NCBI GenBank assembly: GCA_003455595.1
Contig: DMQT01000180.1
Span: 1-5,227 of the forward strand
Source: Betaproteobacteria bacterium
GTDB taxonomy: Bacteria; Pseudomonadota; Gammaproteobacteria; Burkholderiales; Sulfuriferulaceae
Length of the DNA: 5,227 bases
Direction: 5' to 3'
Shown: positions 1 through 5,227 of the stretch, one piece after another
Layout of the letters: every line of letters begins with the position of its first letter
Position numbering within the stretch: position 1 is the first letter of the stretch
Made by a program: the position numbers and the translations under genes
The notes under the pieces: model-generated
Databases searched by the model: none
What the model was told of the DNA's origin: nothing
What the model saw: only the letters and a program-made list of their open reading frames with translations

Positions 1-830
1 CCCAGGTATGGGGTAAGCGCATGGGAAATCTGCTGCACCGTGTCGAGCCGGGACGCCCCGCCGCTGCGCCCGAAGGTGGCTGCCACGGCGATCAGAATAG
101 CCGCCATGATGGCCTGGGCGACGACCGCACCGATCGCCGTGTCCCAGCGCGCGGCCGGCAGATGATGCGGTTTCAGACCCTTGTCCACCACGGCTGATTG
201 CTGGTAGAAAACCATCCAGGGCATGATCACCGCGCCGATATTAGCCGCCACCAGATAGAGATAGCCGTGGTCAGCCAGCGGCATGCTGGCGAGTCCGTGG
301 AGCACTTCTGCCGGATCCGGATGTGACACTACCGCAACGTAGACAAAGGCCAGTTCAAACAGGCCAATGGCTACCGCGACACGTTCCACCGAACGGTATG
401 ATCCGGAAATCACCATAGTGAGCAGGAATCCCAACGTCGCCAGCACACTCGCCCAGATTGGAATGCCGTAGAGTGAACCAACGCCGGCGATGCCGCTCAT
501 TTCGGTAATCAGCGCACCGAGGCAGGACACCAGCAAAGTGGATACCGACAGCCACGCCCAGCCACGCCCGAAGTGTTGCTTGATCAGTTCGCCATGACCG
601 CGTCCGGTGAGAAGACCCAAACGTAGGGTCAGCTCCTGAACCAGATACAGAATCGGGATCAGCAACAGTTGCAAGGCCAGCAGCTTGTATCCCCACTGCG
701 CGCCGCTCTGCGCTGCGGTAATCACGCTACCGGCATCCGTATCGGCCAGCATCACTACCAGACCGGGTCCGGCCACGGCAAGGAAAGCAGCCAGTCGGGC
801 TCGGGACGGTGCAATAAGGGTATTTATCAT
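1..830 (-). CDS. NRAMP-family (SLC11-like) metal transporter, C-terminus cut by window edge
   Basis: This gene encodes an inner-membrane carrier, and the window holds its first 276 codons. NRAMP proteins couple proton movement to uptake of divalent metals, usually Mn2+ or Fe2+. The N-terminal GPGLVVMLAD (residues 21-30) leads into the TM1 metal-site motif. The TM6 motif GAVIMPW is at 199-205, and hydrophobic segments alternate throughout. The usual TM1 DPGN is here D32-A33-G34-S35, preceded by an extra Asp at 30. In TM6 the A-x-x-M pair is kept (A200, M203), but the usual MPH histidine is Trp205. These changes recall divergent NRAMP-related carriers, some of which move Mg2+, so the substrate is uncertain and no symbol is given. 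The ATG at 830 is used because an in-frame TGA lies three codons upstream; no strong Shine-Dalgarno is visible. It lies 81 nt downstream of the peroxidase gene and is clearly more GC-rich (about 62%) than the genes before it. The family call is firm; membership of the operon is open. Confidence 0.5.
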   Translation of the reverse strand, partial: MINTLIAPSRARLAAFLAVAGPGLVVMLADTDAGSVITAAQSGAQWGYKLLALQLLLIPILYLVQELTLRLGLLTGRGHGELIKQHFGRGWAWLSVSTLLVSCLGALITEMSGIAGVGSLYGIPIWASVLATLGFLLTMVISGSYRSVERVAVAIGLFELAFVYVAVVSHPDPAEVLHGLASMPLADHGYLYLVAANIGAVIMPWMVFYQQSAVVDKGLKPHHLPAARWDTAIGAVVAQAIMAAILIAVAATFGRSGGASRLDTVQQISHALTPYL

Positions 831-911
831 GGCGAGTCAATTAATTGGTGAGAATGGGCTTCATTTTTTACCACCCGAAAGACAGTCCAATCAGATCTCA
901 CTTAGATGCAA
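831..911 (-). other. 81-nt gap between peroxidase and NRAMP genes, with weak Fur-like element
   Basis: This gap contains no convincing rho-independent terminator and no clear sigma-70 promoter. Two patterns stand out. One is the perfect 10-bp palindrome CAATTAATTG at 838-847. The other is GGTGAGAATGGGCTTCATT (plus strand, 847-865), which matches the AATGAGAAT-N-ATTCTCATT form of the Fur box at 12 of 18 informative positions, with both outer parts kept and the inner right half lost. Without a terminator, readthrough from the porin promoter into the NRAMP gene is plausible. The Fur-like reading is weak. Confidence 0.5.
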
Positions 912-2189
912 TTAAGCGAACAGGCGCTGACCGATATATTCTCCGGGTTTGGCACCTGGAGGGCACGCAAACAAGGCGCTCCCAACGTGAGTCGTGAATT
1001 GATTCAGCATGTCGAACTTGGCCATTTTTTCAAATATCTTCGTAAAACCGGTCCTGGGATCACGCTGATAGCACTGAAATAGCAGACCGGCATCAAAGGT
1101 CGTTACTTGATGCCAAGGCGGCCAGCGCTCGGCGATATGAGTCACGCCGTTATCATATGCGTAGGCTCTACGGAGAATTTGCGCACCATCGTTACTCGCG
1201 GGTGCTGATAGTCGTGCATGAGAGTTCTCGGGGATGAGGGGATTGCCATCCTTGTCGTTCGCATCGAGATCGAGCGGGTCGAATTCGTGCTGCGTGCCAA
1301 TCGGCGCGCCTGAATATTTATGGCGTCCAAAAGTCTGTTCCTGGAAACCCAATTTCATTCGATCCCAGTGTTCCAGAGCGATGCGTATCGGACGGATCAC
1401 CATATAAGTACCGTCACGCATCCAGGTCGGGCCTTCATCGCCTACCCACACAAATTGCTTCATGGCCGCGGCATCTTTGGTCGAGGGATTCATGGTGCCG
1501 TCTTTAAAGCCCATCTGATTACGTGGCGTCTCACCCGCTTTAAAGCTTCCTGCAAATCCAGTCTGAGCCCAACGGATTTTAGCGATACCGTTTGCCAGAC
1601 CAACCAGGCGACGTATCGTATGCTCTGCAACTTGCGGATCGTCGGCGCATGCCTGCACTGAAAGATCGCCTCCAGTACGTTCGGCGATCAGTTGATCGCC
1701 TGTAAAGCGCGGTAAATCAGCGAGTGCAGCGGGGCGGTGTTTTGCCAGCCCATATCGATCTTTACCGTCTTTTTCGAACAAGCCTGGTCCGAAACCGAAG
1801 GTAATGGTTAAGCGTGCCGCCGATAGACCCAAGGTATCACCTGAGTCCTCCGGAATCTTGTCGGGATCTGGATGGGTATCCATTTGTGCCGGACCATGCG
1901 TCATTGCTGCCGCCGCTTCGGTCCAGGAACGCAGCAGCGCTATCAATTCCTCACGATTCGTGGTGATCAGATCGAAGGACATGAAGTAGCTATGACGCTG
2001 CATCGATGTCGTAATGCCGCCTTGATGCTTTCCCCAGAAGGGTTCTGTCTGTTCGTCTACTGGTGAATGTTTTGGCAGAGGCGAAGCCAGTCCGACCGAG
2101 CTAACCGTGGCGGCCGTAGCCGCCACGGCCGCACGAGTCAGGAATAAACGCCGCCCTGGTTGGCGTGGAGGATGAGCGGAGTCTGTCAT
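912..2189 (-). CDS. efeB: EfeB-like DyP-type haem peroxidase, Tat-exported
   Basis: This is a dye-decolourising-type haem peroxidase of the EfeB group, 425 residues, about the usual length. In E. coli, EfeB is the periplasmic haem protein of the EfeUOB iron-uptake system; oxidation of Fe(II) and release of iron from haem have both been proposed. The N-terminus is a Tat signal: twin arginines R13-R14 in GRRLFLTRA, an Ala-rich hydrophobic stretch to about residue 36, and no lysine-rich Sec-type start. The mature part begins with the EfeB-typical FWGKHQGGI (51-59). The DyP GxxDG motif is G227-F-K-D230-G, which supplies the distal Asp. The proximal haem ligand is probably H324 in NSHARL, and the distal Arg is in ILRRAY (340/341). 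The C-terminus EYIGQRLF is also family-typical. The ATG overlaps the propeller stop as ATGA and has no clear Shine-Dalgarno, so translational coupling is likely. No efeU or efeO is in the window. The family is certain; the physiological substrate is not. Confidence 0.5.
   Translation of the reverse strand: MTDSAHPPRQPGRRLFLTRAAVAATAATVSSVGLASPLPKHSPVDEQTEPFWGKHQGGITTSMQRHSYFMSFDLITTNREELIALLRSWTEAAAAMTHGPAQMDTHPDPDKIPEDSGDTLGLSAARLTITFGFGPGLFEKDGKDRYGLAKHRPAALADLPRFTGDQLIAERTGGDLSVQACADDPQVAEHTIRRLVGLANGIAKIRWAQTGFAGSFKAGETPRNQMGFKDGTMNPSTKDAAAMKQFVWVGDEGPTWMRDGTYMVIRPIRIALEHWDRMKLGFQEQTFGRHKYSGAPIGTQHEFDPLDLDANDKDGNPLIPENSHARLSAPASNDGAQILRRAYAYDNGVTHIAERWPPWHQVTTFDAGLLFQCYQRDPRTGFTKIFEKMAKFDMLNQFTTHVGSALFACPPGAKPGEYIGQRLFA
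2105..2128. repeat. Perfect 10-bp inverted repeat inside the Tat signal coding region
   Basis: CCGTGGCGGC (2105-2114) is followed by a 4-base loop, CGTA, and the exact inverse GCCGCCACGG (2119-2128). In the peroxidase mRNA it would form a very stable GC hairpin starting about 60 nt after the start codon. It encodes the Ala/Thr-rich h-region of the Tat signal, so repeated Ala codons (GCC/GCG) explain part of the symmetry. Confidence 0.5.
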
Positions 2190-3403
2190 GGTTTAGCAAT
2201 CATTAAGGTATTTACATCATCTTCAACGTAATAAAAAGCTTTACCGTCTGGCGTCAACGCGATGCCAAACAGATCGCCATTTCCAGGCGGTGACTGTGCC
2301 TGATCCGGATCGATCCATTGTGCGTAAATCTGTTTGCCAGAAACCGGATCGACTTCAATTACCTGTCCATTTTTTCCATTACAAACGAGAAGGTGTCCTG
2401 CGGATGTCATCACCATCGATAGTGGCCAACCCAACAATCCCCCTTGCGCGACTAACTTGCCTTTGCCTGCGCTCGCAGTGCGGGTAGAAGCCTCAGGAAT
2501 GGCAGTAATTTCGTTATCCAGCCCGTCTGTCACATAAAACGTATCATCCGCACCCAGTGCCAATCCAGTCGGACCAAACATAAAATTGTCGCGATCGGCG
2601 CGTTGCGCGAATCCATCGCCAATCACTGTCTGGCTAAGTAATACCGGAGGCTTTCCTTCCGGGACCGACAATTCCAGCCGCAACACAGTCGCCTTCCGAA
2701 CAGTTACTGGATAATGCGTAGCCGGATCCAAAACTTCCGGCCCTGGAATTCCGAAGCCTGCCATGCTGATAAATAAAGTAGCGCTATCCCCTTTATCGAT
2801 CACGGCCATATTGCCCCACGGGCCATTAATGGTGGGGCCAGCCCACGTGGCGACATGGTGCCCATTCGGGTCGAATACCAGCAAACAACCATCACCCTTT
2901 GTAGCCGTCGTGCCGTCGGTACTCGGCGTGCTTCCGACGATGACCCAACCGCTCTTGAGCATGGTCATGGCAGTTGTCAAACCCACGCCACCCGGACACT
3001 CTTTCAGTTTCTGCGGAACTTGAGCGAATAGCGTCATTTGTTTGGTACTCGGCCGATATTTCACAATCGTCGTGCCGGTGCCTTGCAAGTTTGAAATATT
3101 GTTGAAATTATCGACCAGTACATCCCCTGTTTCGATTGCGCCAATCGAAACGGGAGCAACCACAATGGCATAGGGATTTTCGTCACCGTTGTCCGTGACC
3201 GTGGAGGCCAACGTCACGTGATGGTGTATGGTTTCAAGAAAACCCTTCGGCTCAGCTGCGGCAGCTGTTACGAAAACGGACCATGTGCCGAGCAAGATAG
3301 CCAAGGCCTTGTGCCGCCAACGTATAGCCATCCACTCGAAAGAAACTGGCTTGCAATTTTTGCTAATGCAGCGCGGTGTCATTAGACGATCTTTAGTGAA
3401 CAT
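2186..3403 (-). CDS. Secreted six-bladed-type beta-propeller protein (NHL/SMP-30-like), function unknown
   Basis: This is an exported protein of 405 residues with propeller-like repeats; I do not recognise a named function. A hydrophobic signal segment (about 33-50, ALAILLGTWSVFVTAAAA) ends near A50-E51. The mature part shows about six repeating units of the form 'G-x-x-dG-LyV-D-x-x-x-N-x-I'. They lie at roughly 76-127, 141-189, 194-245, 276-302 (FGPTGLALGADDTFYVTDG), 325-357 (CNGKNGQVIEVDPVSGK) and 376-402. Mature cysteines occur in KECPGG, GDGCLL and LLVCNG, and a His triplet is at 60-62. Propellers of this type bind ligands or partner proteins or carry out hydrolase/lactonase chemistry; I see no decisive catalytic set. 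Start choice: the ATG at 3403 has GAGGAAAA upstream and leaves a 19-nt gap after the porin. The ATG at 3331 would give a shorter, conventional signal peptide, and an in-frame ATG at 3451 would overlap the porin. The stop overlaps the peroxidase ATG (ATGA), implying a shared job in the periplasm. Confidence 0.5.
   Translation of the reverse strand: MFTKDRLMTPRCISKNCKPVSFEWMAIRWRHKALAILLGTWSVFVTAAAAEPKGFLETIHHHVTLASTVTDNGDENPYAIVVAPVSIGAIETGDVLVDNFNNISNLQGTGTTIVKYRPSTKQMTLFAQVPQKLKECPGGVGLTTAMTMLKSGWVIVGSTPSTDGTTATKGDGCLLVFDPNGHHVATWAGPTINGPWGNMAVIDKGDSATLFISMAGFGIPGPEVLDPATHYPVTVRKATVLRLELSVPEGKPPVLLSQTVIGDGFAQRADRDNFMFGPTGLALGADDTFYVTDGLDNEITAIPEASTRTASAGKGKLVAQGGLLGWPLSMVMTSAGHLLVCNGKNGQVIEVDPVSGKQIYAQWIDPDQAQSPPGNGDLFGIALTPDGKAFYYVEDDVNTLMIAKP
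3125..3154. repeat. Strong intragenic hairpin in the propeller gene
   Basis: GTTTCGATTG (3129-3138) pairs perfectly with CAATCGAAAC (3142-3151) around a 3-base loop, CGC. The stem extends by CCC (3125-3127) against GGG (3152-3154) with T3128 bulged. No T-run follows on either strand, so it does not look like a terminator. The coding strand reads about VSIGAIETG, and nothing in that peptide forces the symmetry. Confidence 0.5.
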
Positions 3404-3412
3404 GATGCTGGC

Positions 3413-3420
3413 TTTTCCTC
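3413..3420 (-). promoter_or_regulatory. Ribosome binding site supporting the propeller start at 3403
   Basis: GAGGAAAA on the minus strand lies between the porin stop and the ATG at 3403. The GAGGA core is 12 nt from the ATG, slightly long but the best Shine-Dalgarno among the candidate starts (3451, 3403, 3382, 3331). This is the main reason for choosing 3403. Confidence 0.5.
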
Positions 3421-3422
3421 GC

Positions 3423-4937
3423 TTAAAATGAAATGTTGGTACGCACACCAAGCACCAGTTCGTTCTTGATAGGTTGTCCAGGATTGTTCGGGTCCGCTAG
3501 ACCCGCACCCGGATTAAAAACGAACTGGATATCCGGCTGTACTTGCAACCACGGTTTGGCCTGATACTGGTATGTCGCTTCGACAAATGTTTCGCTATGC
3601 CGAACCGGGTTAAAACTGTTGGTGAAGTTGGCGGTGTCTTGATCAAGCGCACCGGCTTGTTTGCTCACATGGGCGTATCCGACTCCCATGCCAAATGTGT
3701 CATAAGTCCGGTAGGCAAATGGACTGTGATAAACAAACCCTGCATTCATACTGAAGTCGATTAGATTTCGATCGGCAAGAGGCGTGCCCATGACTCGTGC
3801 AAATACAGCGAGTGTGCGGTTCGGATCTTTCTGGTTGCGCCATAGCAACTGATCCATCACCGCATAAAAGGCGTAATTCCCGCGATGAGTTTCAGGTGCC
3901 CCGATGCTGCCTGGATTCGCCAGCGAGAGGCCTGTCTGGTCAAAGCGCTGGTCGTTAAATTGTTCGCTGTCGTACCACGCACCGACGCGGTAGGTGCGTC
4001 CGAGCGGTGGATTTTCACCCGCTTCTACCATGCTGCCCAAGGCTGGATAAGCAAACTGGAGTTCGGCAATTGCTAACGCCCCGCCATGTAGAGGGAAACT
4101 TGTTCCAGTATGATTTTGCAACTGCGGATCTCCGGTATTGTTGGATACTGGGGATCCGTTGAACACCCCGGCAAGGACGGTGACCCCATCCATTGGCCGG
4201 GCGCTGATGCGTGCGCCTAATGCCGAAAGTGGATAAGCAGGTCCGCCACCGGGTAAGTCCGCTGACGGTAGCATGGCCCATCCGAACATAGTGTTGACGA
4301 AATACAGTGCGTTCGTGCTCACCATGAATTCCTGGTCAAGACTTTGCTGGCCAATTTTGATATCCAGTCGGTCTTCTTCGAGGAATTTCTGGTCGTACCA
4401 AACCTCCCACAAACGGGTGGCGCGATCTGCCTCGATGCCGCTGGCGGTCTGGAGTGTTTGCAGATTATCCGTGCTTAAATTATTTCCGTGAATCTGCAGT
4501 GCGCTGATGTTAAAAAGGCCACCGTACAAACCGAAGGCGCGCTGAGTATTGAGCTGCAGCACCGCTTGGGTCAAGCCATCATACTCGAACCCCTTGTGTA
4601 TCCCGCCAGAGGTATTGCCCAAAAATTCACTGGTCTCCAGCAACGCTAGTGACATGCCGTAACGACTCAGCCCAGTTCTCAAGCCCCACATGTCGCCCAT
4701 CAGTGTATTGCTACGATTGATACCATTTAAAAATCCAAACAAGCCTTCGGATTGATTCGACAGCGAGCCATCATTCATTGCGGGAATGGATATGGGCGGT
4801 GGCGCTGCCCTTACATTGCCAGCCACAAGCATCGCGATGACCACACTTGCGCGGCCTAAATTGCACAAAAAACGTTGGGTCGAATCTTTTCGATTAAACG
4901 CATGCGCCAGCGGCAAGAAAATGGACAGCCTCTTCAT
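3423..4937 (-). CDS. OprB-family outer-membrane porin
   Basis: This gene encodes a 504-residue outer-membrane beta-barrel of the OprB ('carbohydrate-selective porin') family. Evidence includes the barrel-like alternation through the whole mature part and family-typical stretches: GLRTGLSRYGMSLALLETSEFLGN (85-108), DGLTQAVLQLNT (120-131), a WYDQKF..DRLDIKIGQQSLDQEF block (180-204) and YRVGAWYDSEQF (316-327). The last strand, ELVLGVRTNISF, ends in the C-terminal Phe needed for BAM-dependent assembly. The signal peptide is long: a basic 30-residue N-region, the hydrophobic core SVVIAMLVAG (31-40) and probable cleavage after VRA44. I place the start at 4937 because AAAAGGCG sits 8 nt upstream. 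In-frame starts at 4976 (inside the Fur box) and 5111 (inside the recombinase remnant) lie at or upstream of the expected transcription start. It is the first gene of the operon. OprB proteins often pass sugars, but Fur control and the EfeB neighbour suggest an iron-related cargo here, which is inference. Confidence 0.5.
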   Translation of the reverse strand: MKRLSIFLPLAHAFNRKDSTQRFLCNLGRASVVIAMLVAGNVRAAPPPISIPAMNDGSLSNQSEGLFGFLNGINRSNTLMGDMWGLRTGLSRYGMSLALLETSEFLGNTSGGIHKGFEYDGLTQAVLQLNTQRAFGLYGGLFNISALQIHGNNLSTDNLQTLQTASGIEADRATRLWEVWYDQKFLEEDRLDIKIGQQSLDQEFMVSTNALYFVNTMFGWAMLPSADLPGGGPAYPLSALGARISARPMDGVTVLAGVFNGSPVSNNTGDPQLQNHTGTSFPLHGGALAIAELQFAYPALGSMVEAGENPPLGRTYRVGAWYDSEQFNDQRFDQTGLSLANPGSIGAPETHRGNYAFYAVMDQLLWRNQKDPNRTLAVFARVMGTPLADRNLIDFSMNAGFVYHSPFAYRTYDTFGMGVGYAHVSKQAGALDQDTANFTNSFNPVRHSETFVEATYQYQAKPWLQVQPDIQFVFNPGAGLADPNNPGQPIKNELVLGVRTNISF

Positions 4938-4943
4938 CGGTGT

Positions 4944-4951
4944 CGCCTTTT
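4944..4951 (-). promoter_or_regulatory. Porin ribosome binding site, partly in a small hairpin
   Basis: AAAAGGCG on the minus strand has its AAAAGG core 8 nt before the ATG at 4937. The Shine-Dalgarno overlaps a short hairpin, CGCC-GAAAA-GGCG (4956-4944), with a 4-bp stem and 5-nt loop. It fixes the porin start and rules out the longer reading frame. Confidence 0.5.
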
Positions 4952-4958
4952 CGGCGCG

Positions 4959-4977
4959 AATAAGAATGTTTCTCATT
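4959..4977 (-). promoter_or_regulatory. Fur box (ferric uptake regulator operator)
   Basis: On the minus strand the 19-mer AATGAGAAACATTCTTATT is a dyad centred on C4968; seven of nine paired positions are symmetric. It agrees at 16 of 18 informative positions with the AATGAGAAT-N-ATTCTCATT form. Shifted by three bases (4980-4962), it matches the E. coli consensus GATAATGATAATCATTATC at 14 of 19. It overlaps the predicted -10 element and transcription start, the standard position for iron-dependent repression. The call rests on pattern and placement. Confidence 0.5.
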
Positions 4978-5003
4978 ATTAATAATAAGCCATCCGATTG
5001 CAA
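4975..5003 (-). promoter_or_regulatory. Sigma-70 type promoter of the porin operon
   Basis: The -35 element is TTGCAA (5003-4998), matching the consensus at 4 of 6 bases. A 17-nt spacer follows, then the -10 element AATAAT (4980-4975), matching at 5 of 6. Transcription would begin near 4968, inside the Fur box, giving a leader of about 31 nt before the porin ATG. It is the only convincing promoter seen in the window. Confidence 0.5.
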
Positions 5004-5037
5004 GAGGGTTATCTCGGAAAACGTAAAATAAAGTTGG

Positions 5038-5227
5038 CTAAGCCTGGGGGAGGCCGGAATCCAGCAGTAGAGCGTCGGCAGGGACACACCGAGGTTTCCT
5101 GGCCACGTCACGAGGCGGGATGCCGTTGGTCAGCAGTTTCTTGGCCGACTCGATCTTGCTGTCGGTCATCTGCCGCTTGCGGCTAGGGAAGCCAACACAG
5201 CAGTCAGATTCATGCGCGGGCTTTACC
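5038..5227 (-). pseudogene. Decayed 3' end of a serine recombinase (resolvase/invertase) gene
   Basis: Translation of the minus strand gives RKRQMTDSKIESAKKLL (ATG at 5169-5167) running into NGIPPRDVA, then in another frame NLGVSLPTLYCWIPAS. Together these match the C-terminal helix-turn-helix of Tn3-type resolvases and DNA invertases ('..KI..A..LL..G.PPR.VA..LGVS.PTLYRW.PA'). A single extra base near 5096-5101 breaks the frame: with it the frame ends at the TAG at 5038, without it the motif is continuous. At the window edge a KARA-like start of the same region runs into a TGA at 5210-5212, which suggests a second lesion. The catalytic domain would lie beyond the window. The remnant ends about 35 bp from the -35 of the porin promoter, and marks past mobile-element activity at the edge of the operon. 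Confidence 0.5.

Noticed and set aside
355..696. Open frame of about 113 codons on the minus strand inside the NRAMP gene
   Set aside because: It lies in an alternate frame of the NRAMP coding sequence, has Arg/His-rich low-plausibility content and shows no family motif.
862..893. Possible promoter for the NRAMP gene (TTGGAC with a downstream A-rich stretch)
   Set aside because: The -35 matches only about 3 of 6 bases and no -10 lies at suitable spacing.
831..911. Possible rho-independent terminator after the peroxidase gene
   Set aside because: The only pairing (GGT..AATG with CATT..ACC) has A-C mismatches on the transcribed strand and no following T-run, so termination is not supported.
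1320..1661. Plus-strand open frame of 113 codons opposite the peroxidase gene
   Set aside because: The opposite strand has a full, motif-bearing DyP gene; this frame has no Shine-Dalgarno, domain or coding-like composition.
2813..2838. Inverted repeat GCCCCAC ... GTGGGGC with the palindrome CCATTAATGG partly in the loop
   Set aside because: The 7-bp stem with a 12-nt loop lies in coding sequence and has no T-run; it is weaker than the other hairpins and near chance expectation.
2763..3023. Plus-strand open frame of 86 codons opposite the propeller gene
   Set aside because: It is an antisense shadow of the propeller coding region with no recognisable motif.
1..5227. CRISPR arrays, tRNA or rRNA genes, complete insertion sequences
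   Set aside because: No regularly spaced repeats, cloverleaf-like segments, rRNA signatures or paired terminal inverted repeats were seen on reading both strands.

Overview
All genes in this window lie on the minus strand, so transcription runs from high to low coordinates. In order they are: a decayed serine-recombinase remnant (5227-5038), a Fur-type promoter (about 5003-4959), an OprB-family outer-membrane porin (4937-3423), a secreted beta-propeller protein (3403-2186), an EfeB-like Tat-exported DyP-type haem peroxidase (2189-912), and an NRAMP-family metal transporter (830 to beyond position 1, C-terminus missing). The only stretches without a gene are 4938-5037 (promoter) and 831-911; neither exceeds 300 bases.

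The organism is a Gram-negative bacterium, as shown by the OprB porin with a C-terminal Phe, the Tat substrate, and the Fur box of the AATGAGAA-N-TTCTCATT style. A beta- or gammaproteobacterium is most likely, but the sequence does not allow a genus call. Hand-counted GC is about 62% over positions 1-780 (NRAMP gene). Sampled lines give about 48% in the porin, 50% in the propeller and 53% in the peroxidase. The change in composition, together with recombinase debris at the upstream edge, suggests that the porin-propeller-peroxidase block arrived separately from the NRAMP gene.

The porin, propeller and peroxidase genes are tightly packed: a 19-nt gap follows the porin, and a 4-nt ATGA overlap joins propeller to peroxidase. 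They look like one operon driven by a promoter whose -10 element overlaps a good Fur box. The NRAMP gene follows after 81 nt, with a degenerate Fur-like element in the gap, and may be read from the same transcript.

The working model is inference: an iron-starvation module in which the porin admits an iron species through the outer membrane, the propeller and haem peroxidase act on it in the periplasm, and the NRAMP-like carrier, or a permease elsewhere, takes the metal across the inner membrane. The usual EfeB partners EfeU and EfeO are absent from the window. The combination with a porin and a propeller is the most interesting feature here.
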